Assembly: GCF_023653175.1 (NCBI RefSeq)
Contig: NZ_JAMNXL010000002.1
Coordinates: 1-59,436 of the forward strand
Source: Erythrobacter sp.
GTDB lineage: Bacteria; Pseudomonadota; Alphaproteobacteria; Sphingomonadales; Sphingomonadaceae
DNA length: 59,436 nt
Direction: 5' to 3'
Positions 8,375 through 17,562 of the stretch are shown piece by piece. A model generated the notes under the pieces. The model was not told the DNA's origin and made no database searches. It was given only the letters and a program-made list of their open reading frames with translations. The translations under genes were made by a program, and so were the position numbers. The first letter of the stretch is position 1; each line of letters opens with the position of its first letter.

Positions 8375-9175
8375 TTGAATAACAACAACCGGAATAACCG
8401 TCGTCGTGGACGCGGCAACCGCAATCAGGGCGGAGGCGGCGCTCAACTGAACCGCATCGACAGCCGGGCGCGCGGCAATGCGCCGCAGATGCTCGACAAG
8501 TACAAGAAGCTCGCGCAGGACGCCCACCACAATGGCGACCGCGTGCAGATGGAGTATTACCTCCAGTTCGCGGACCACTATTTCCGCGTGATCGCCGATA
8601 ACAAGGCCCGCCTGGACGAGCAGCGCGGCGGAAACGGCGCCGGCCGGCGCAATGAAGAGCGCGATCAGAACGAGGAATACGGCGAGGACGATTTCGATTT
8701 CGGCCGCCGCAGCGAGGCGCCAACGCGCTCTGCCTACGAACAGCCCGACAATATCGGCAACACCGATCTGAGCGAAGGCGAGCCGGGGCAGGAGGGTGAA
8801 AGCTTCCTTTCCGATGACCGTCAGGACGATGAGCGCCAGAACGACCGCAGCGAGGATCGCGGCGGGGACCGCCCGCGCGGCCAGCGTCGCCAGCAGCAGC
8901 AGCGCAAGCCCAAGAGCGGCGAGCGCGACGGCAACCGTCCGGAGCGCGGCGAGAAGCGTGCCGAGCGCCCCGAACGCAGCGAGCGTCCGGCCGCAGAACG
9001 CCCCGCCCCCGCAGACCGCGCCGACAAGCCCGTGCGTGCCCGCAAGCCGCGCAAGAGCGCCGATGGCGGCGAACATCTGGGCATCGACAGCTCGATCCTC
9101 CCGCCCTCGATCCGCGGTGACGACAGCGGGCCAGACAATAGCGGCGACAGCGGCGCGCTCGAAACCGTCGAGTAA
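8375..9175 (+). CDS. DUF4167 domain protein
   Basis: The 266-residue protein has a very basic Asn/Arg/Gly start (NNRNNRRRGRGNRNQGG), then the compact DUF4167 region at about 25-85 (RARGNAPQMLDKYKKLAQDA, ending HYFRVIADNKARLDEQRGG). A long, charged, disordered tail follows, rich in Arg, Glu and Asp. Family members commonly lie near prfA-prmC in alphaproteobacteria; their function is unknown, and the basic disordered ends suggest RNA or nucleoid binding (inference). Translation appears to begin at a TTG codon: AAGGAA lies nine bases upstream, and no ATG or GTG occurs in frame before the domain. Confidence 0.85.
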   Translation: MNNNNRNNRRRGRGNRNQGGGGAQLNRIDSRARGNAPQMLDKYKKLAQDAHHNGDRVQMEYYLQFADHYFRVIADNKARLDEQRGGNGAGRRNEERDQNEEYGEDDFDFGRRSEAPTRSAYEQPDNIGNTDLSEGEPGQEGESFLSDDRQDDERQNDRSEDRGGDRPRGQRRQQQQRKPKSGERDGNRPERGEKRAERPERSERPAAERPAPADRADKPVRARKPRKSADGGEHLGIDSSILPPSIRGDDSGPDNSGDSGALETVE

Positions 9176-9180
9176 GCGTC

Positions 9181-10785
9181 ATGCGGGAGCGGCTGGCAGC
9201 GGTCCCCGCGCTGGCGCAGCGTCGCCCGGCGCTGGCCGCGATTGCGCTGGGGCTGATCGCGGCTCTCGCCTACCCGCCGCTCCACGTCTGGCCGCTGGGC
9301 CTCGCCGCGCTGGCGGGGTTGGTGTGGCTGATCCACTCCGCCGATAATTGGCGCCGCGCCCTGTGGTGGGGGTGGTGCTTCGGCTGGGCACATCTGACGC
9401 TCGCCAATAACTGGATCGCGACCGCCTTCACCCATCAGGCCAAGATGCCCGAGTTTCTCGGATGGCTGGCGGTGCCGCTGCTGTGCATCTACCTCGCAAT
9501 CTACCCCGCACTGGCGGCGCTCGCCGCGCATCTTCTGGCGCGCAACCGGCCGGTGTGGGCCTTCGGGCTGGTGCTGGCGGGCACGTGGATCGTCACCGAG
9601 TGGCTGAGGGGCTGGGTGTTCACCGGCTATCCCTGGCCGCCGCTCGGGCTGATGCTCGTCGGTGACTGGCACGCGCGCGGCGTGGCGACGTTTTTGCCAT
9701 GGATGGGAACTTACGCCCTGTCCGGCCTCGCTCTCGTTCTGGCGACAGGCTTGCTTGCCAACCTTGCCGGGCGGCGGAGCCCGGGCGTGATCGTGCCGCT
9801 CGCCGGGATTGCCTATGCGATGCACGTGCCGGTGTTGCCGGGCCCCGATTCCGACCTCGGCTACACCCTCGTCCAGCCCTATATCCCGCAGTCCGAGATC
9901 AACGATCCCGCCAAGTTCGAGGAGCATTTCGCCCGTCTTGCCAAGCTCACCGGCAAGGGCGACGGCCAGCCCCGCATCGTGCTATGGCCCGAGAGCGGCG
10001 TCCCCGACTATCTCGAGGACGGCTATCCCGAGCGCTACTACTACGCCATGACCGCCAATGGCGATCCCGACTACGCCCGCCGCCGGATCGGCGCGGTGAT
10101 CGGCCCGCAGTCCACGCTGCTGACCGGCGTGATCAATCTCAATATCGGCCGCATGCCCGATGGCCGCCCTGGCGCGGTGAGCGCGCGCAACTCGGTGATG
10201 GCGCTGGACGGGTCGGGCCGGATTCGCGCCGGCTACGACAAGGCGCACCTCGTGCCCTATGGCGAATATCTGCCGATGCGCGCCATTCTCGAACCGCTCG
10301 GCCTGTCGCGGCTGGTGGCGGGGAGCATCGACTACCTCCCCGGCCCGGGGCCGCGCACATTGGAGCTTGAGCAATATGGCAAGGCGGGGGTGATGATCTG
10401 CTACGAGATCGTCTTCTCGGGCCATGTCGCCGACAAGACGAATCGCCCCGACTACATCTTCAATCCCTCGAACGACGGCTGGTTCGGCTGGTGGGGCCCG
10501 CCGCAGCATCTTGCGCAGGCGCGGATGCGGGCGATCGAGGAGGGGCTGCCGGTGCTGCGCTCGACCACCACCGGGATCAGCGCGGTGATCGACGCCGATG
10601 GCGTGCTGCGAGGGGCTATCGGCATGGGCAAGGCCGACAAGCTGGAAGGCTTCGTCCCCGCCGCCAATCCGCCGACGCTGTTCGGCCAGTGGGGCCACGC
10701 CTTGACCCTTGCCTGGGCGGCGCTGTTTCTCGCGCTTGGCCTCGGCGTACCGAGAGTGCTTGCGCTTGCTCGCGCGCGCGGCTAG
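9181..10785 (+). CDS. lnt: Apolipoprotein N-acyltransferase
   Basis: Lnt adds the third acyl chain to the N-terminal cysteine of lipoproteins in the inner membrane. The 534 residues comprise about six N-terminal transmembrane helices and a periplasmic nitrilase-like domain. The catalytic triad is visible: Glu in LWPESGVPD, Lys in [12 protein letters not shown] and Cys in MICYEIVF. A final hydrophobic helix closes the protein. It follows the DUF4167 gene by five bases. Several lipoprotein substrates (24255, 55234, 57286 and the one ending at 16357) and lspA are encoded in the same window. It ends with TAG. Confidence 0.95.
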   Translation: MRERLAAVPALAQRRPALAAIALGLIAALAYPPLHVWPLGLAALAGLVWLIHSADNWRRALWWGWCFGWAHLTLANNWIATAFTHQAKMPEFLGWLAVPLLCIYLAIYPALAALAAHLLARNRPVWAFGLVLAGTWIVTEWLRGWVFTGYPWPPLGLMLVGDWHARGVATFLPWMGTYALSGLALVLATGLLANLAGRRSPGVIVPLAGIAYAMHVPVLPGPDSDLGYTLVQPYIPQSEINDPAKFEEHFARLAKLTGKGDGQPRIVLWPESGVPDYLEDGYPERYYYAMTANGDPDYARRRIGAVIGPQSTLLTGVINLNIGRMPDGRPGAVSARNSVMALDGSGRIRAGYDKAHLVPYGEYLPMRAILEPLGLSRLVAGSIDYLPGPGPRTLELEQYGKAGVMICYEIVFSGHVADKTNRPDYIFNPSNDGWFGWWGPPQHLAQARMRAIEEGLPVLRSTTTGISAVIDADGVLRGAIGMGKADKLEGFVPAANPPTLFGQWGHALTLAWAALFLALGLGVPRVLALARARG

Positions 10786-10806
10786 GGCCTTGCCCAGACA
10801 GGCGGG

Positions 10807-10836
10807 ACATAAAGGTTTCCTTATATCTCTATAAGG
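10807..10836 (+). promoter_or_regulatory. Candidate operator upstream of metK
   Basis: Three copies of an ATAAGG-like half-site are packed here: ATAAAGG (10809-10815), CCTTATA (10819-10825) and TATAAGG (10830-10836). The last two form the perfect palindrome CCTTATATCTCTATAAGG. This AT-rich island in a GC-rich leader 50 bp before metK resembles an operator. ArsR-type SahR regulators control metK and ahcY in some proteobacteria, so one may bind here, but I cannot confirm that match. The palindrome could alternatively act as an mRNA hairpin. No SAM-riboswitch fold was recognised. Confidence 0.45.
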
Positions 10837-10883
10837 CACCCTGTTCCGCCCAGAACCGCCCATTCCAGCCCCCGGGGGACATC

Positions 10884-12095
10884 ATGCGCAACGACTATCT
10901 TTTCACCTCCGAAAGCGTTTCCGAAGGCCACCCCGACAAGGTTTCGGACCAGATTTCCGACGCCATCGTCGACCTGTTCCTCTCCAAGGACCCCGAAGCA
11001 CGCATCGCCTGCGAAACCCTGACCACCACCCAGCTGGTGGTGCTGGCGGGCGAAATCCGCTGCAAGGGCGTGTTCGAGAACGACGAATGGGCCCCGGGCG
11101 CGCAGGAAGAGATCGAGAAGACCGTCCGCGAAACCGTGAAGCGCATCGGCTACGAGCAGGACGGCTTCCACTGGGAGAAGTTCGAGTTCATCAACCGCCT
11201 GCACGGCCAGTCGGCGCACATCGCGCAAGGCGTGGACGCGGGCGAGAACAAGGATGAAGGCGCGGGCGACCAGGGCATCATGTTCGGCTACGCCACCGAC
11301 GAGACCCCGGGCCTGATGCCCGCGACGCTCTATTACAGCCACAAGATCCTCGAGCGCATGGCCGCCGACCGCCACTCGGGCGCCGCGCCCTTCCTCGAGC
11401 CCGACGCCAAGAGCCAGGTGACCCTGCGCTACGAAGGCTCGCTGCCCGTCGCCGCGACCGCGGTGGTCGTCTCGACCCAGCACGCGCCGGGCTATGACGA
11501 GAACGATCCGGCCAAGCAGGCGGAACTCGAAACCTATGTGCGGGGCGTAATCGCCGACGTGATCCCGCCGGTTCTTCTCCGCGAGACCGAATACTTCATC
11601 AACCCGACCGGCAGCTTCGAAATCGGCGGCCCCGATGGCGACGCGGGCCTTACCGGCCGCAAGATCATCGTCGACACCTATGGCGGCGCCTCGCCCCACG
11701 GCGGCGGCGCGTTCAGCGGCAAGGATCCGACCAAGGTTGACCGTTCGGCGGCCTACATCACCCGCTACCTCGCCAAGAACGTGGTCGCCGCGGGCCTCGC
11801 CACGCGCTGCACCATCCAGATCGCCTATGCGATCGGCGTGTCGAAGCCGCTCTCGCTGTATGTCGATACCCACGACACGGGCACTGTCGGCGACGACAAG
11901 ATCGAACAGGCAATCCTCGGCATCGCCAAGCTCGGCGGGCTGACCCCGCGCGCGATTCGCACGCACCTTGGCCTGAACAAGCCGATCTATCAGCCGACCG
12001 CCGCCTACGGCCACTTCGGCCGCACCGCGGAAGGCGACTTCTTCCCGTGGGAGCGTCTTGATCTGGTCGACGATCTGAAGGCTATTCTCGGCTGA
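10884..12095 (+). CDS. metK: S-adenosylmethionine synthetase
   Basis: MetK makes S-adenosylmethionine from ATP and methionine, feeding among others the neighbouring methyltransferase PrmC. The 403 residues show [15 protein letters not shown] at the N terminus, the loop motif [12 protein letters not shown] (around 130) and the phosphate-binding [19 protein letters not shown] near 290. The protein is slightly longer than the Escherichia coli enzyme, as is usual in sphingomonads. The start at 10884 follows a GGGGGA-like ribosome-binding site. The frame is open further upstream through the end of lnt, but only the 10884 start gives a MetK-like N terminus. Confidence 0.97.
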   Translation: MRNDYLFTSESVSEGHPDKVSDQISDAIVDLFLSKDPEARIACETLTTTQLVVLAGEIRCKGVFENDEWAPGAQEEIEKTVRETVKRIGYEQDGFHWEKFEFINRLHGQSAHIAQGVDAGENKDEGAGDQGIMFGYATDETPGLMPATLYYSHKILERMAADRHSGAAPFLEPDAKSQVTLRYEGSLPVAATAVVVSTQHAPGYDENDPAKQAELETYVRGVIADVIPPVLLRETEYFINPTGSFEIGGPDGDAGLTGRKIIVDTYGGASPHGGGAFSGKDPTKVDRSAAYITRYLAKNVVAAGLATRCTIQIAYAIGVSKPLSLYVDTHDTGTVGDDKIEQAILGIAKLGGLTPRAIRTHLGLNKPIYQPTAAYGHFGRTAEGDFFPWERLDLVDDLKAILG

Positions 12096-12107
12096 TTTTG
12101 CGGTAGG

Positions 12108-13310
12108 GTGCTGTCCGTGACGGCACCCTCACCTGCTGCGGAACGCATCCTCGCGCTCGACGCGCTGCGCGGGATTGCGGTGATCGGCATCGTCGGCATG
12201 AACGTGCTGGCCTTCGCCCTGCCCGGTCCGGCCTATTACAACCCCCTGAGCTTCGGCGGCGTCGGCCCGGCCGATTACTGGGTGTGGCTGGCAAGCTTCG
12301 TCTTCATCGAGGACAAGTTCCGCACGCTCTTCGCGATGCTGTTCGGCGCGGGGTGCCTGATCCTGATCGAGCGGAGCGGCGCGCATCCATGGCGTGCGCA
12401 TTATGCCCGCATGTTCGTGCTGTTCGCGATCGGCCTCGTCCACGCGATCCTCCTCGCCAGCAACGACGTGCTGCGCGCCTATGCGCTGGCGGGCCTTGCC
12501 CTGCCGCTGCTTGCGGGGCTCAATGCGCGCGCGCTGGTGACGGTGTCGCTCGGGCTGCTGTGCGTTCACGTCTTCCTCGGCATGGCGCTGCTCGGGCCCT
12601 CGCTCGCCGCTTGGGTGCAGGATCGCCAAGGCTCCGACTTGCTGCTGTGGGCCGAGCGCCAGTTCGGGCGCGATCCGGCGGTGATCGCCGCGCTGCTCGA
12701 ACAGGGGCGCGAGGTCTTAGGCGAGCGGGTGGTGCGCCGCACGCTCGGCATCCCGGCGCAGATGACCGCGCTGGTGGCGGCGCTGCCCTTGAACCTTTCC
12801 GCGATTGCGCTCGGGATGGGGCTGTGGCGCGGAGGGATGCTCAAGGGCGAGTGGCGCACCTTCCGGCTCCAGCGCGTGGCCGGGCTGGGCGCGCTGGTGG
12901 CGCTGCCGGGGCTGCTGGTGCTGGCCGGATGGCTGGTGAGCACCGGCTTTCCCGCCGCGCTGGTCGGCCCGGTGGCGCTGCTGCTCTCCGCCCCCTTCGA
13001 CATGGCGCTGGCGGTGAGTTATGCGGCGCTGGCGATGGCCTTCCTCGGCGGGAGCGGCGCGGTGACGGCAAGGCTTGCAGCGACAGGACGGTTGTCGCTC
13101 ACCAATTATCTGCTGACGAGCGTGATCCTCGCGGGCGTCTTCGCCAGCTGGGGCCTCGGCCTGTTCGGCGAGGTCAGCCGCTGGCAGGCTTTCGCGATCG
13201 GGTGCGTGCCGGTCGCGGCGATGCTGGCGTGGTCGCCCGTGTGGGTGGCGAAAGCCGGACAGGGGCCCTTCGAGCGGCTGTGGCGCAGGGCGGCGCGGAC
13301 GCTGTCCTAG
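12108..13310 (+). CDS. DUF418-like multipass membrane protein
   Basis: This is a 400-residue polytopic protein. It opens with ERILALDALRGIAVIGI, the hallmark of the DUF418/YeiB family, and has about ten hydrophobic helices. The conserved C-terminal half contains ATGRLSLTNYLLTSVI and WSPVWVAKAGQGPFERLWR. Family members are proposed inner-membrane transporters or acyltransferase-like proteins; the substrate is unknown. Translation likely starts at GTG 12108 (GGTAGG upstream) or GTG 12117, twelve bases after metK. It converges with the CoA-transferase gene, leaving only 10 bp between the stops. Confidence 0.85.
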   Translation: MLSVTAPSPAAERILALDALRGIAVIGIVGMNVLAFALPGPAYYNPLSFGGVGPADYWVWLASFVFIEDKFRTLFAMLFGAGCLILIERSGAHPWRAHYARMFVLFAIGLVHAILLASNDVLRAYALAGLALPLLAGLNARALVTVSLGLLCVHVFLGMALLGPSLAAWVQDRQGSDLLLWAERQFGRDPAVIAALLEQGREVLGERVVRRTLGIPAQMTALVAALPLNLSAIALGMGLWRGGMLKGEWRTFRLQRVAGLGALVALPGLLVLAGWLVSTGFPAALVGPVALLLSAPFDMALAVSYAALAMAFLGGSGAVTARLAATGRLSLTNYLLTSVILAGVFASWGLGLFGEVSRWQAFAIGCVPVAAMLAWSPVWVAKAGQGPFERLWRRAARTLS

Positions 13311-13320
13311 CCGTGCTCGC

Positions 13321-14478
13321 CTAATTGTCCTGGCCGTGAAGCGGCGAGGGGCAATCGAGCGCGAGTTCGGCATCGGAGAAGGTGAACGGGCTGCGCACCC
13401 CCGCCATCCCGCCAAGCTCGACGCGCATGCCCCGTGCGATCACCTGCGGATCGGCGAAGACCTCGTCCAGCCGGTTGATCGGCCCGGCGGGCACCCCTGC
13501 CGCATGGCAGGCATCGAGCAGCCCCTGCTTGCTCCACCCCGCCGTGGCGGCTGCGATTGCGGCATCGAGCGCCTCTGCGTTGGCGGTGCGGTCGCCGTTG
13601 GTGACAAAGCGCGGGTCGCTCGCAAGGTGCTCGAGCCCCAGCACCGCCATCAGCTTGTGGAACAGACCGTCGTTCGCCGGGGCGAGGATGACGTGACCGT
13701 CCTCCACCGCGAACACCCCGTAGGGCGCGACCTGCGCGTGGGCGTTGCCCATGCGCGGCGGGTTCTCGCCGGTGGTGAAGAGGTAGGTCGCCTGGTTGGC
13801 GAGGAGGCCGACCGAGCAGTCGAGCAGGCTCATGTCGACCTGCTGGCCCCGCCCTGTCCGCGCCCGCATCAGCAGCGCGGCCTGCACGCCGTTCGCCGCC
13901 CACACGCCGGTCGCAAGGTCGCTGATCGAGATGCCCATCTTGACCGGGTGGCCCTCGGGCTCTCCGGTCAGCGACATGAGGCCGCTCATCCCTTGCGCGA
14001 CGAAGTCGTAACCCGCCTCATGCGCCCTCGGCCCGGTCTGGCCGAATCCGGTGATCGAGCAGTAGACGAGGCCGGGTTTGGCCGCGGCAAGGCTGGGGTA
14101 GTCGAGGCCGAACTTGGCAAGGCTGCCGGTCTTGAAGTTCTCGATAAGGACGTCGGCCTCGCCGCACAGGTCCTTCACCCGCGCCAGATCATCGGCGTTG
14201 GAGAAGTCGGCGATGATGCCGCGCTTGCCCCGGTTGCAGGCGTGGTAATAGGCCGCCTCGCGGTGGACCTTGCCGCTGGCATCGGTGCGCTCGACCCAGG
14301 GCGGGCCCCACAACCGGGTGCCGTCGCCCTCGGGGCTTTCGACCTTGATGACGTCGGCGCCCAAGTCCGCGAGGATCTGTCCGCAGAACGGGCCCGCCAG
14401 CACGCGGGCGAGTTCCAGCACCTTGAGGCCCGCCAGCGGCGCGTTGGGGTTGCGAGGCTCGGGCAGCCACATGGTCAT
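13321..14478 (-). CDS. Class III (CaiB/BaiF) CoA-transferase
   Basis: The 385-residue protein belongs to the family III acyl-CoA transferases, which move CoA between carboxylates by way of an aspartyl-CoA thioester. Evidence: LAGLKVLELARVLAGPFCGQ at the N terminus, LGADVIKVESPEGDGTR, NRGKRGI, and the catalytic Asp in ISDLATGVWAANG. The actual substrate cannot be told from sequence. It is the last gene of a minus-strand operon starting at scoA, and its ATG overlaps the stop of the upstream hydrolase by four bases (14475-14478). The operon context points to short-chain acid or ketone-body metabolism. Confidence 0.92.
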   Translation of the reverse strand: MTMWLPEPRNPNAPLAGLKVLELARVLAGPFCGQILADLGADVIKVESPEGDGTRLWGPPWVERTDASGKVHREAAYYHACNRGKRGIIADFSNADDLARVKDLCGEADVLIENFKTGSLAKFGLDYPSLAAAKPGLVYCSITGFGQTGPRAHEAGYDFVAQGMSGLMSLTGEPEGHPVKMGISISDLATGVWAANGVQAALLMRARTGRGQQVDMSLLDCSVGLLANQATYLFTTGENPPRMGNAHAQVAPYGVFAVEDGHVILAPANDGLFHKLMAVLGLEHLASDPRFVTNGDRTANAEALDAAIAAATAGWSKQGLLDACHAAGVPAGPINRLDEVFADPQVIARGMRVELGGMAGVRSPFTFSDAELALDCPSPLHGQDN

Positions 14479-15359
14479 TCGCCCAGATGCCTGCGCAGAA
14501 AGGCAACGCTGTCCGCCAGCACCGGGCCCTTGCTGCGGAACGGCACCGAGAGCGCCATCACCACTTCCTCGTGGTTCAGCGGGCCGTAGTTCTTCACCTC
14601 GACCGGCGCGCCCAGCCCGCGCAGCTTCGCGCCGAGATTGTTGGCGTTCTTCGGGCGAACAGTCTCATCGCCCTCGGACGTCACCAGCAGCAGCGGCGGG
14701 GCATCGGCGCGGGCGAAAGTGATCGGCTGGGTCTCCGCAGGGCGCGGCCATTGCGAGAAGGCGGCGATCGACCGTTCGGAGGTGAAGGGGTGGAAGTCGT
14801 AAGGCCCGGACAGGCCGACGACGGCCTTCACATTCGCCGGATCGGCCCCCGCCGCGGTCAGCCGCTTGGCGTCGAGCGCGAGCATCACCGCCTGATAGGC
14901 CCCCGCCGAGTGGCCCATGAAGGCGATCCGCTCGCGGTCACCGCCGTGCTGCGCGATGTTGCCCTGCACCCACGCCGCCGCCTCGGCGGCGTCATCGACG
15001 AAGGCGGGGAAGAGGACGTCCGGCACCTTGCGGTAGTCGGGGATGACGACAAGGAACCCCTCGCGCGCCAGCGCCCGCCCGGCGAAGGCATAGGAAGTGC
15101 GGTCGCCCTTGGCCCAGCCGCCGCCGTACCAGAAGATAACGACCGGGAGCGGGCCTTCACCTGCGGTTTCGGGCTTCCAGATGTCGAGGCTCTGCCCGCG
15201 GGAACCGAAAGCGGCGCCCTCGGCCACCAGCCGCGCGCCAGAGGTGCCGCCCGTCAACCGGTCATACCAGGACAGTAAGCGCGGCGGCGAGGTGAAGGCC
15301 AGCACGCCTCCCACCGCCGCGGCCAAAGCGAGGCCGCCGATCGTGAGCTTGCGCTTCAT
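14475..15359 (-). CDS. Alpha/beta hydrolase, esterase type
   Basis: The 294-residue protein starts with an N-terminal signal or anchor helix (LTIGGLALAAAVGGVLAF), so it is probably exported or periplasmic-facing. The hydrolase domain has the oxyanion-hole motif FWYGGGWAKGDR, the nucleophile elbow GHSAG (around 145), an acid in SEGDETV and the catalytic His in LNHEE. This matches the carboxylesterase/BD-FAE type. The stop of scoB and its ATG overlap at 15359. The natural ester is unknown; co-transcription with CoA-transferases suggests an ester whose acid is then activated (inference). Confidence 0.85.
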   Translation of the reverse strand: MKRKLTIGGLALAAAVGGVLAFTSPPRLLSWYDRLTGGTSGARLVAEGAAFGSRGQSLDIWKPETAGEGPLPVVIFWYGGGWAKGDRTSYAFAGRALAREGFLVVIPDYRKVPDVLFPAFVDDAAEAAAWVQGNIAQHGGDRERIAFMGHSAGAYQAVMLALDAKRLTAAGADPANVKAVVGLSGPYDFHPFTSERSIAAFSQWPRPAETQPITFARADAPPLLLVTSEGDETVRPKNANNLGAKLRGLGAPVEVKNYGPLNHEEVVMALSVPFRSKGPVLADSVAFLRRHLGE

Positions 15360-16018
15360 CAGGCGACGTAATGCGCGGTGGTGGTCGCCGCGATATCGGC
15401 CTCGGTCACGCCAGGGGCCATCTCGATCAGGCGGAAAGGCTCGCCCTTCCCCGGTCGCTGGAACACCGCGAGGTTGGTGATCACCATGTCGACCACGCCC
15501 GCGCCCGTCAGCGGCAGGGTGCAGGCCGGGATGAACTTCGGCGTCCCGTCCTTGGCGGTGTGGTCCATCACGACGATGATCTTCTTGACCCCGGCGACGA
15601 GGTCCATCGCCCCGCCCATGCCCTTGATCATCTTGCCCGGGATCATCCAGTTGGCGATGTCGCCATCCTGGCTGACCTCCATCGCGCCCAGCACGGTGAG
15701 GTCGATATGCCCGCCGCGGATCATCGCGAAGCTGGTCGCCGAATCGAAATAGGCCGAGTGCGGCAGCTCCGAGATGGTCTGCTTGCCGGCGTTGATGAGG
15801 TCCGCGTCGACCTCGTCGTCATAGGGAAACGGCCCGATGCCGAGCATCCCGTTCTCGCTCTGGAGCGTGACCAGCATGCCTTCGGGAATGTGGTTCGCCA
15901 CCAGCGTCGGGATTCCGATGCCGAGGTTGACGTAATAACCGTCCTTCAATTCGCGCGCGGCGCGGGCGGCCATCTGGTCACGGGTCCAGCCGGCAGGAAG
16001 GGTGGGGGCAGTATTCAT
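15359..16018 (-). CDS. scoB: 3-oxoacid CoA-transferase, subunit B
   Basis: This is the beta subunit of a succinyl-CoA:3-oxoacid CoA-transferase (class I), which activates acetoacetate at the expense of succinyl-CoA. In 219 residues it shows [22 protein letters not shown], the catalytic glutamate in QSENGMLG and the conserved [23 protein letters not shown]. It overlaps its neighbours on both sides (ATGA at 16015-16018 and TGATG at 15359). Oddly, the partner subunit scoA is not adjacent: two other genes lie between them. Confidence 0.95.
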   Translation of the reverse strand: MNTAPTLPAGWTRDQMAARAARELKDGYYVNLGIGIPTLVANHIPEGMLVTLQSENGMLGIGPFPYDDEVDADLINAGKQTISELPHSAYFDSATSFAMIRGGHIDLTVLGAMEVSQDGDIANWMIPGKMIKGMGGAMDLVAGVKKIIVVMDHTAKDGTPKFIPACTLPLTGAGVVDMVITNLAVFQRPGKGEPFRLIEMAPGVTEADIAATTTAHYVA

Positions 16019-16341
16019 GAGTCGAGCTTCCCGTGGTTCTGGATCGTTTTGATCGGACTGGTGTGCCGGTCGCGTTCCGCTTCAAGGCCGGCCCAGATCC
16101 GGGTCAGCGCGGCGTCTTCGGTCATGCCGTAGCGCTGGGCATAGGCACGCGCGGCATGGCGGACGGTGTCGACCATCAGCATCCCGAACAGTTCCGGTTC
16201 GCGCAGCAGCCCCGGGTCGATGATGCAAGTGGCGGGCCCGCCGTTCTGGACCCACAGCCGCGCGACTTCGACCGAGCGGTCGAGGAAGTCATAGCCTTCG
16301 ACATGGATCTGGCGCTTGGCCAGCGGCACCGGCTCGCTCAT
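16015..16341 (-). CDS. DUF5076 family small protein
   Basis: The 108-residue soluble protein has [29 protein letters not shown], typical of the DUF5076 family, and an amphipathic helical second half ([28 protein letters not shown]). No catalytic motif is visible, and the family has no known function. It is translationally coupled to scoB through a four-base overlap. Its place between the two CoA-transferase subunits suggests an accessory role for them, which is inference. Confidence 0.75.
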   Translation of the reverse strand: MSEPVPLAKRQIHVEGYDFLDRSVEVARLWVQNGGPATCIIDPGLLREPELFGMLMVDTVRHAARAYAQRYGMTEDAALTRIWAGLEAERDRHTSPIKTIQNHGKLDS

Positions 16342-16356
16342 GTTGGACGCGTATCC

Positions 16357-17562
16357 CTACTGGCCCAGCAGCGGTTCGATCAGGAACCAGCCGTCGCCGA
16401 TCAGCGGCTCGATCCCCGCGCCCGCCTCGGCATTGCGCAGGTATTTGAAACGCGTGTCGAAATCCTTGCGCTCGTCCCCGGCGATGGCGACGACGCAGGC
16501 GATCCCGGCGAGGTTGGCGCGGCGCTGGTCCTTAGCATCGCCCTCGTCGCGGCGCAGCGAGATGATGTCCTGCCCGCGCGGGTCGAGCCCCGATTGCTCG
16601 AGCGCGGTGCGAAGCGCGCCCGACTGGGTGGTCGAGAGGTCCGAAAGCCAGGCGATCTCCACCCCTGCCTCGCGCAGCACCGCAAGGCCGAGCGCAAGGC
16701 CGGGTTGCCGCGCGGGGCTTGCGGGAGGCACAAAGGCGCCGCCTGCCGGATCGAGATCGATCACCGCCACCAGCGCCTCGCCCACCGAGCATCGACGGCG
16801 CTTGCCGTCGAGCGCGATCGGATCGCTGAGGATCGCCGAGGGCAGCTCAGCCCCTTGCGCAGCCTGACGGGCAGAGGCCTGACCATAGCGCACGAAGCGT
16901 GCGAAGTTGGTCTGCCCCTCGGGAATCGGGCGCGCGGGATCGGGATAGGCGGTCAGCGGCCCGAGCGCCGTCGCCGCGGACGCGGACGCCACAGGAGCAA
17001 CGGCCGGAGCGGGGGCGGGGGTCGGCACGTTCGCCGCAACACGCGGGAGTGCGGGCGCGGGCGCGGGCGCAGGCGTCGGGGCAGGCGTCTGGGCAGGACG
17101 GGGCGCCGCGACCACGGCAGGGGCCGGAGCCGGAGTGGGCGCGGGACGGACGGGGGCCGGGGCGGGCGCAGGTGTCGGAGTCGGTAAGGGTGCCGCAACC
17201 TTGACAGGGGCCGGGGCCGGGGCCGGAATTGGCGTCGGCGTCGGCGTCGGCACAGGGGCCGGGGCCGCTGCCGGGGCGGGAACGGGGGCTGCCATGGCCA
17301 CCGGAACCGGCATCTCGGAAACCGGCGCGGCGGGCGTTACAGTGACGCTTGGCACCGGGCTTGCCGCTGCCACGGGCGCTTCCGCAGCCTCCGCAGCCGC
17401 CGCGTCCGGAGCCGCCTCGTCCTTCTTTTCGTCGTCCTTCAGCACCCGCGAGCCGATCATTGTCGAACCCGCAATCGCCGGGATCACCGCCGCCACGCAA
17501 CCCGGCAGCGCCGTACCCGCCAGCAGCAGCAGCGGCAGCGCCGCCAGCCTCTTGTCCATCAC
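16357..17562 (-). CDS. Pro/Ala-rich lipoprotein with a HAD-like C-terminal domain
   Basis: The 401-residue protein has a lipoprotein signal with lipobox LPGC (cysteine near residue 22), so it should be acylated and exported. Residues of about 60-200 are almost only Pro, Ala, Val and Thr in repeated PAPAP, PTPTP and similar units, a rod-like spacer that could cross periplasm or peptidoglycan. The C-terminal 190 residues contain EALVAVIDLDPAGGAF, GLAVLREAGVEIAWLSD and KDQRRANLAGIACVVAIAGDE. This order recalls HAD-fold acid phosphatases, but the nucleophile loop reads DLDPAGG rather than DxDxT. The ATG overlaps the scoA stop. It may be an inactive or altered phosphatase-like envelope protein. 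Confidence 0.75.
   Translation of the reverse strand: MMDKRLAALPLLLLAGTALPGCVAAVIPAIAGSTMIGSRVLKDDEKKDEAAPDAAAAEAAEAPVAAASPVPSVTVTPAAPVSEMPVPVAMAAPVPAPAAAPAPVPTPTPTPIPAPAPAPVKVAAPLPTPTPAPAPAPVRPAPTPAPAPAVVAAPRPAQTPAPTPAPAPAPALPRVAANVPTPAPAPAVAPVASASAATALGPLTAYPDPARPIPEGQTNFARFVRYGQASARQAAQGAELPSAILSDPIALDGKRRRCSVGEALVAVIDLDPAGGAFVPPASPARQPGLALGLAVLREAGVEIAWLSDLSTTQSGALRTALEQSGLDPRGQDIISLRRDEGDAKDQRRANLAGIACVVAIAGDERKDFDTRFKYLRNAEAGAGIEPLIGDGWFLIEPLLGQ

Noticed and set aside
10801..10883. SAM riboswitch before metK
   Set aside because: I looked for SAM-I, SAM-II and SAM/SAH-type cores and pseudoknots. Only a simple palindrome is present, so a protein operator is the better reading.
16950..17330. 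CRISPR-like or minisatellite repeats
   Set aside because: The repeated GC-rich units are codons for the Pro/Ala spacer of the lipoprotein. Unit lengths and sequence vary, and there is no repeat-spacer structure.
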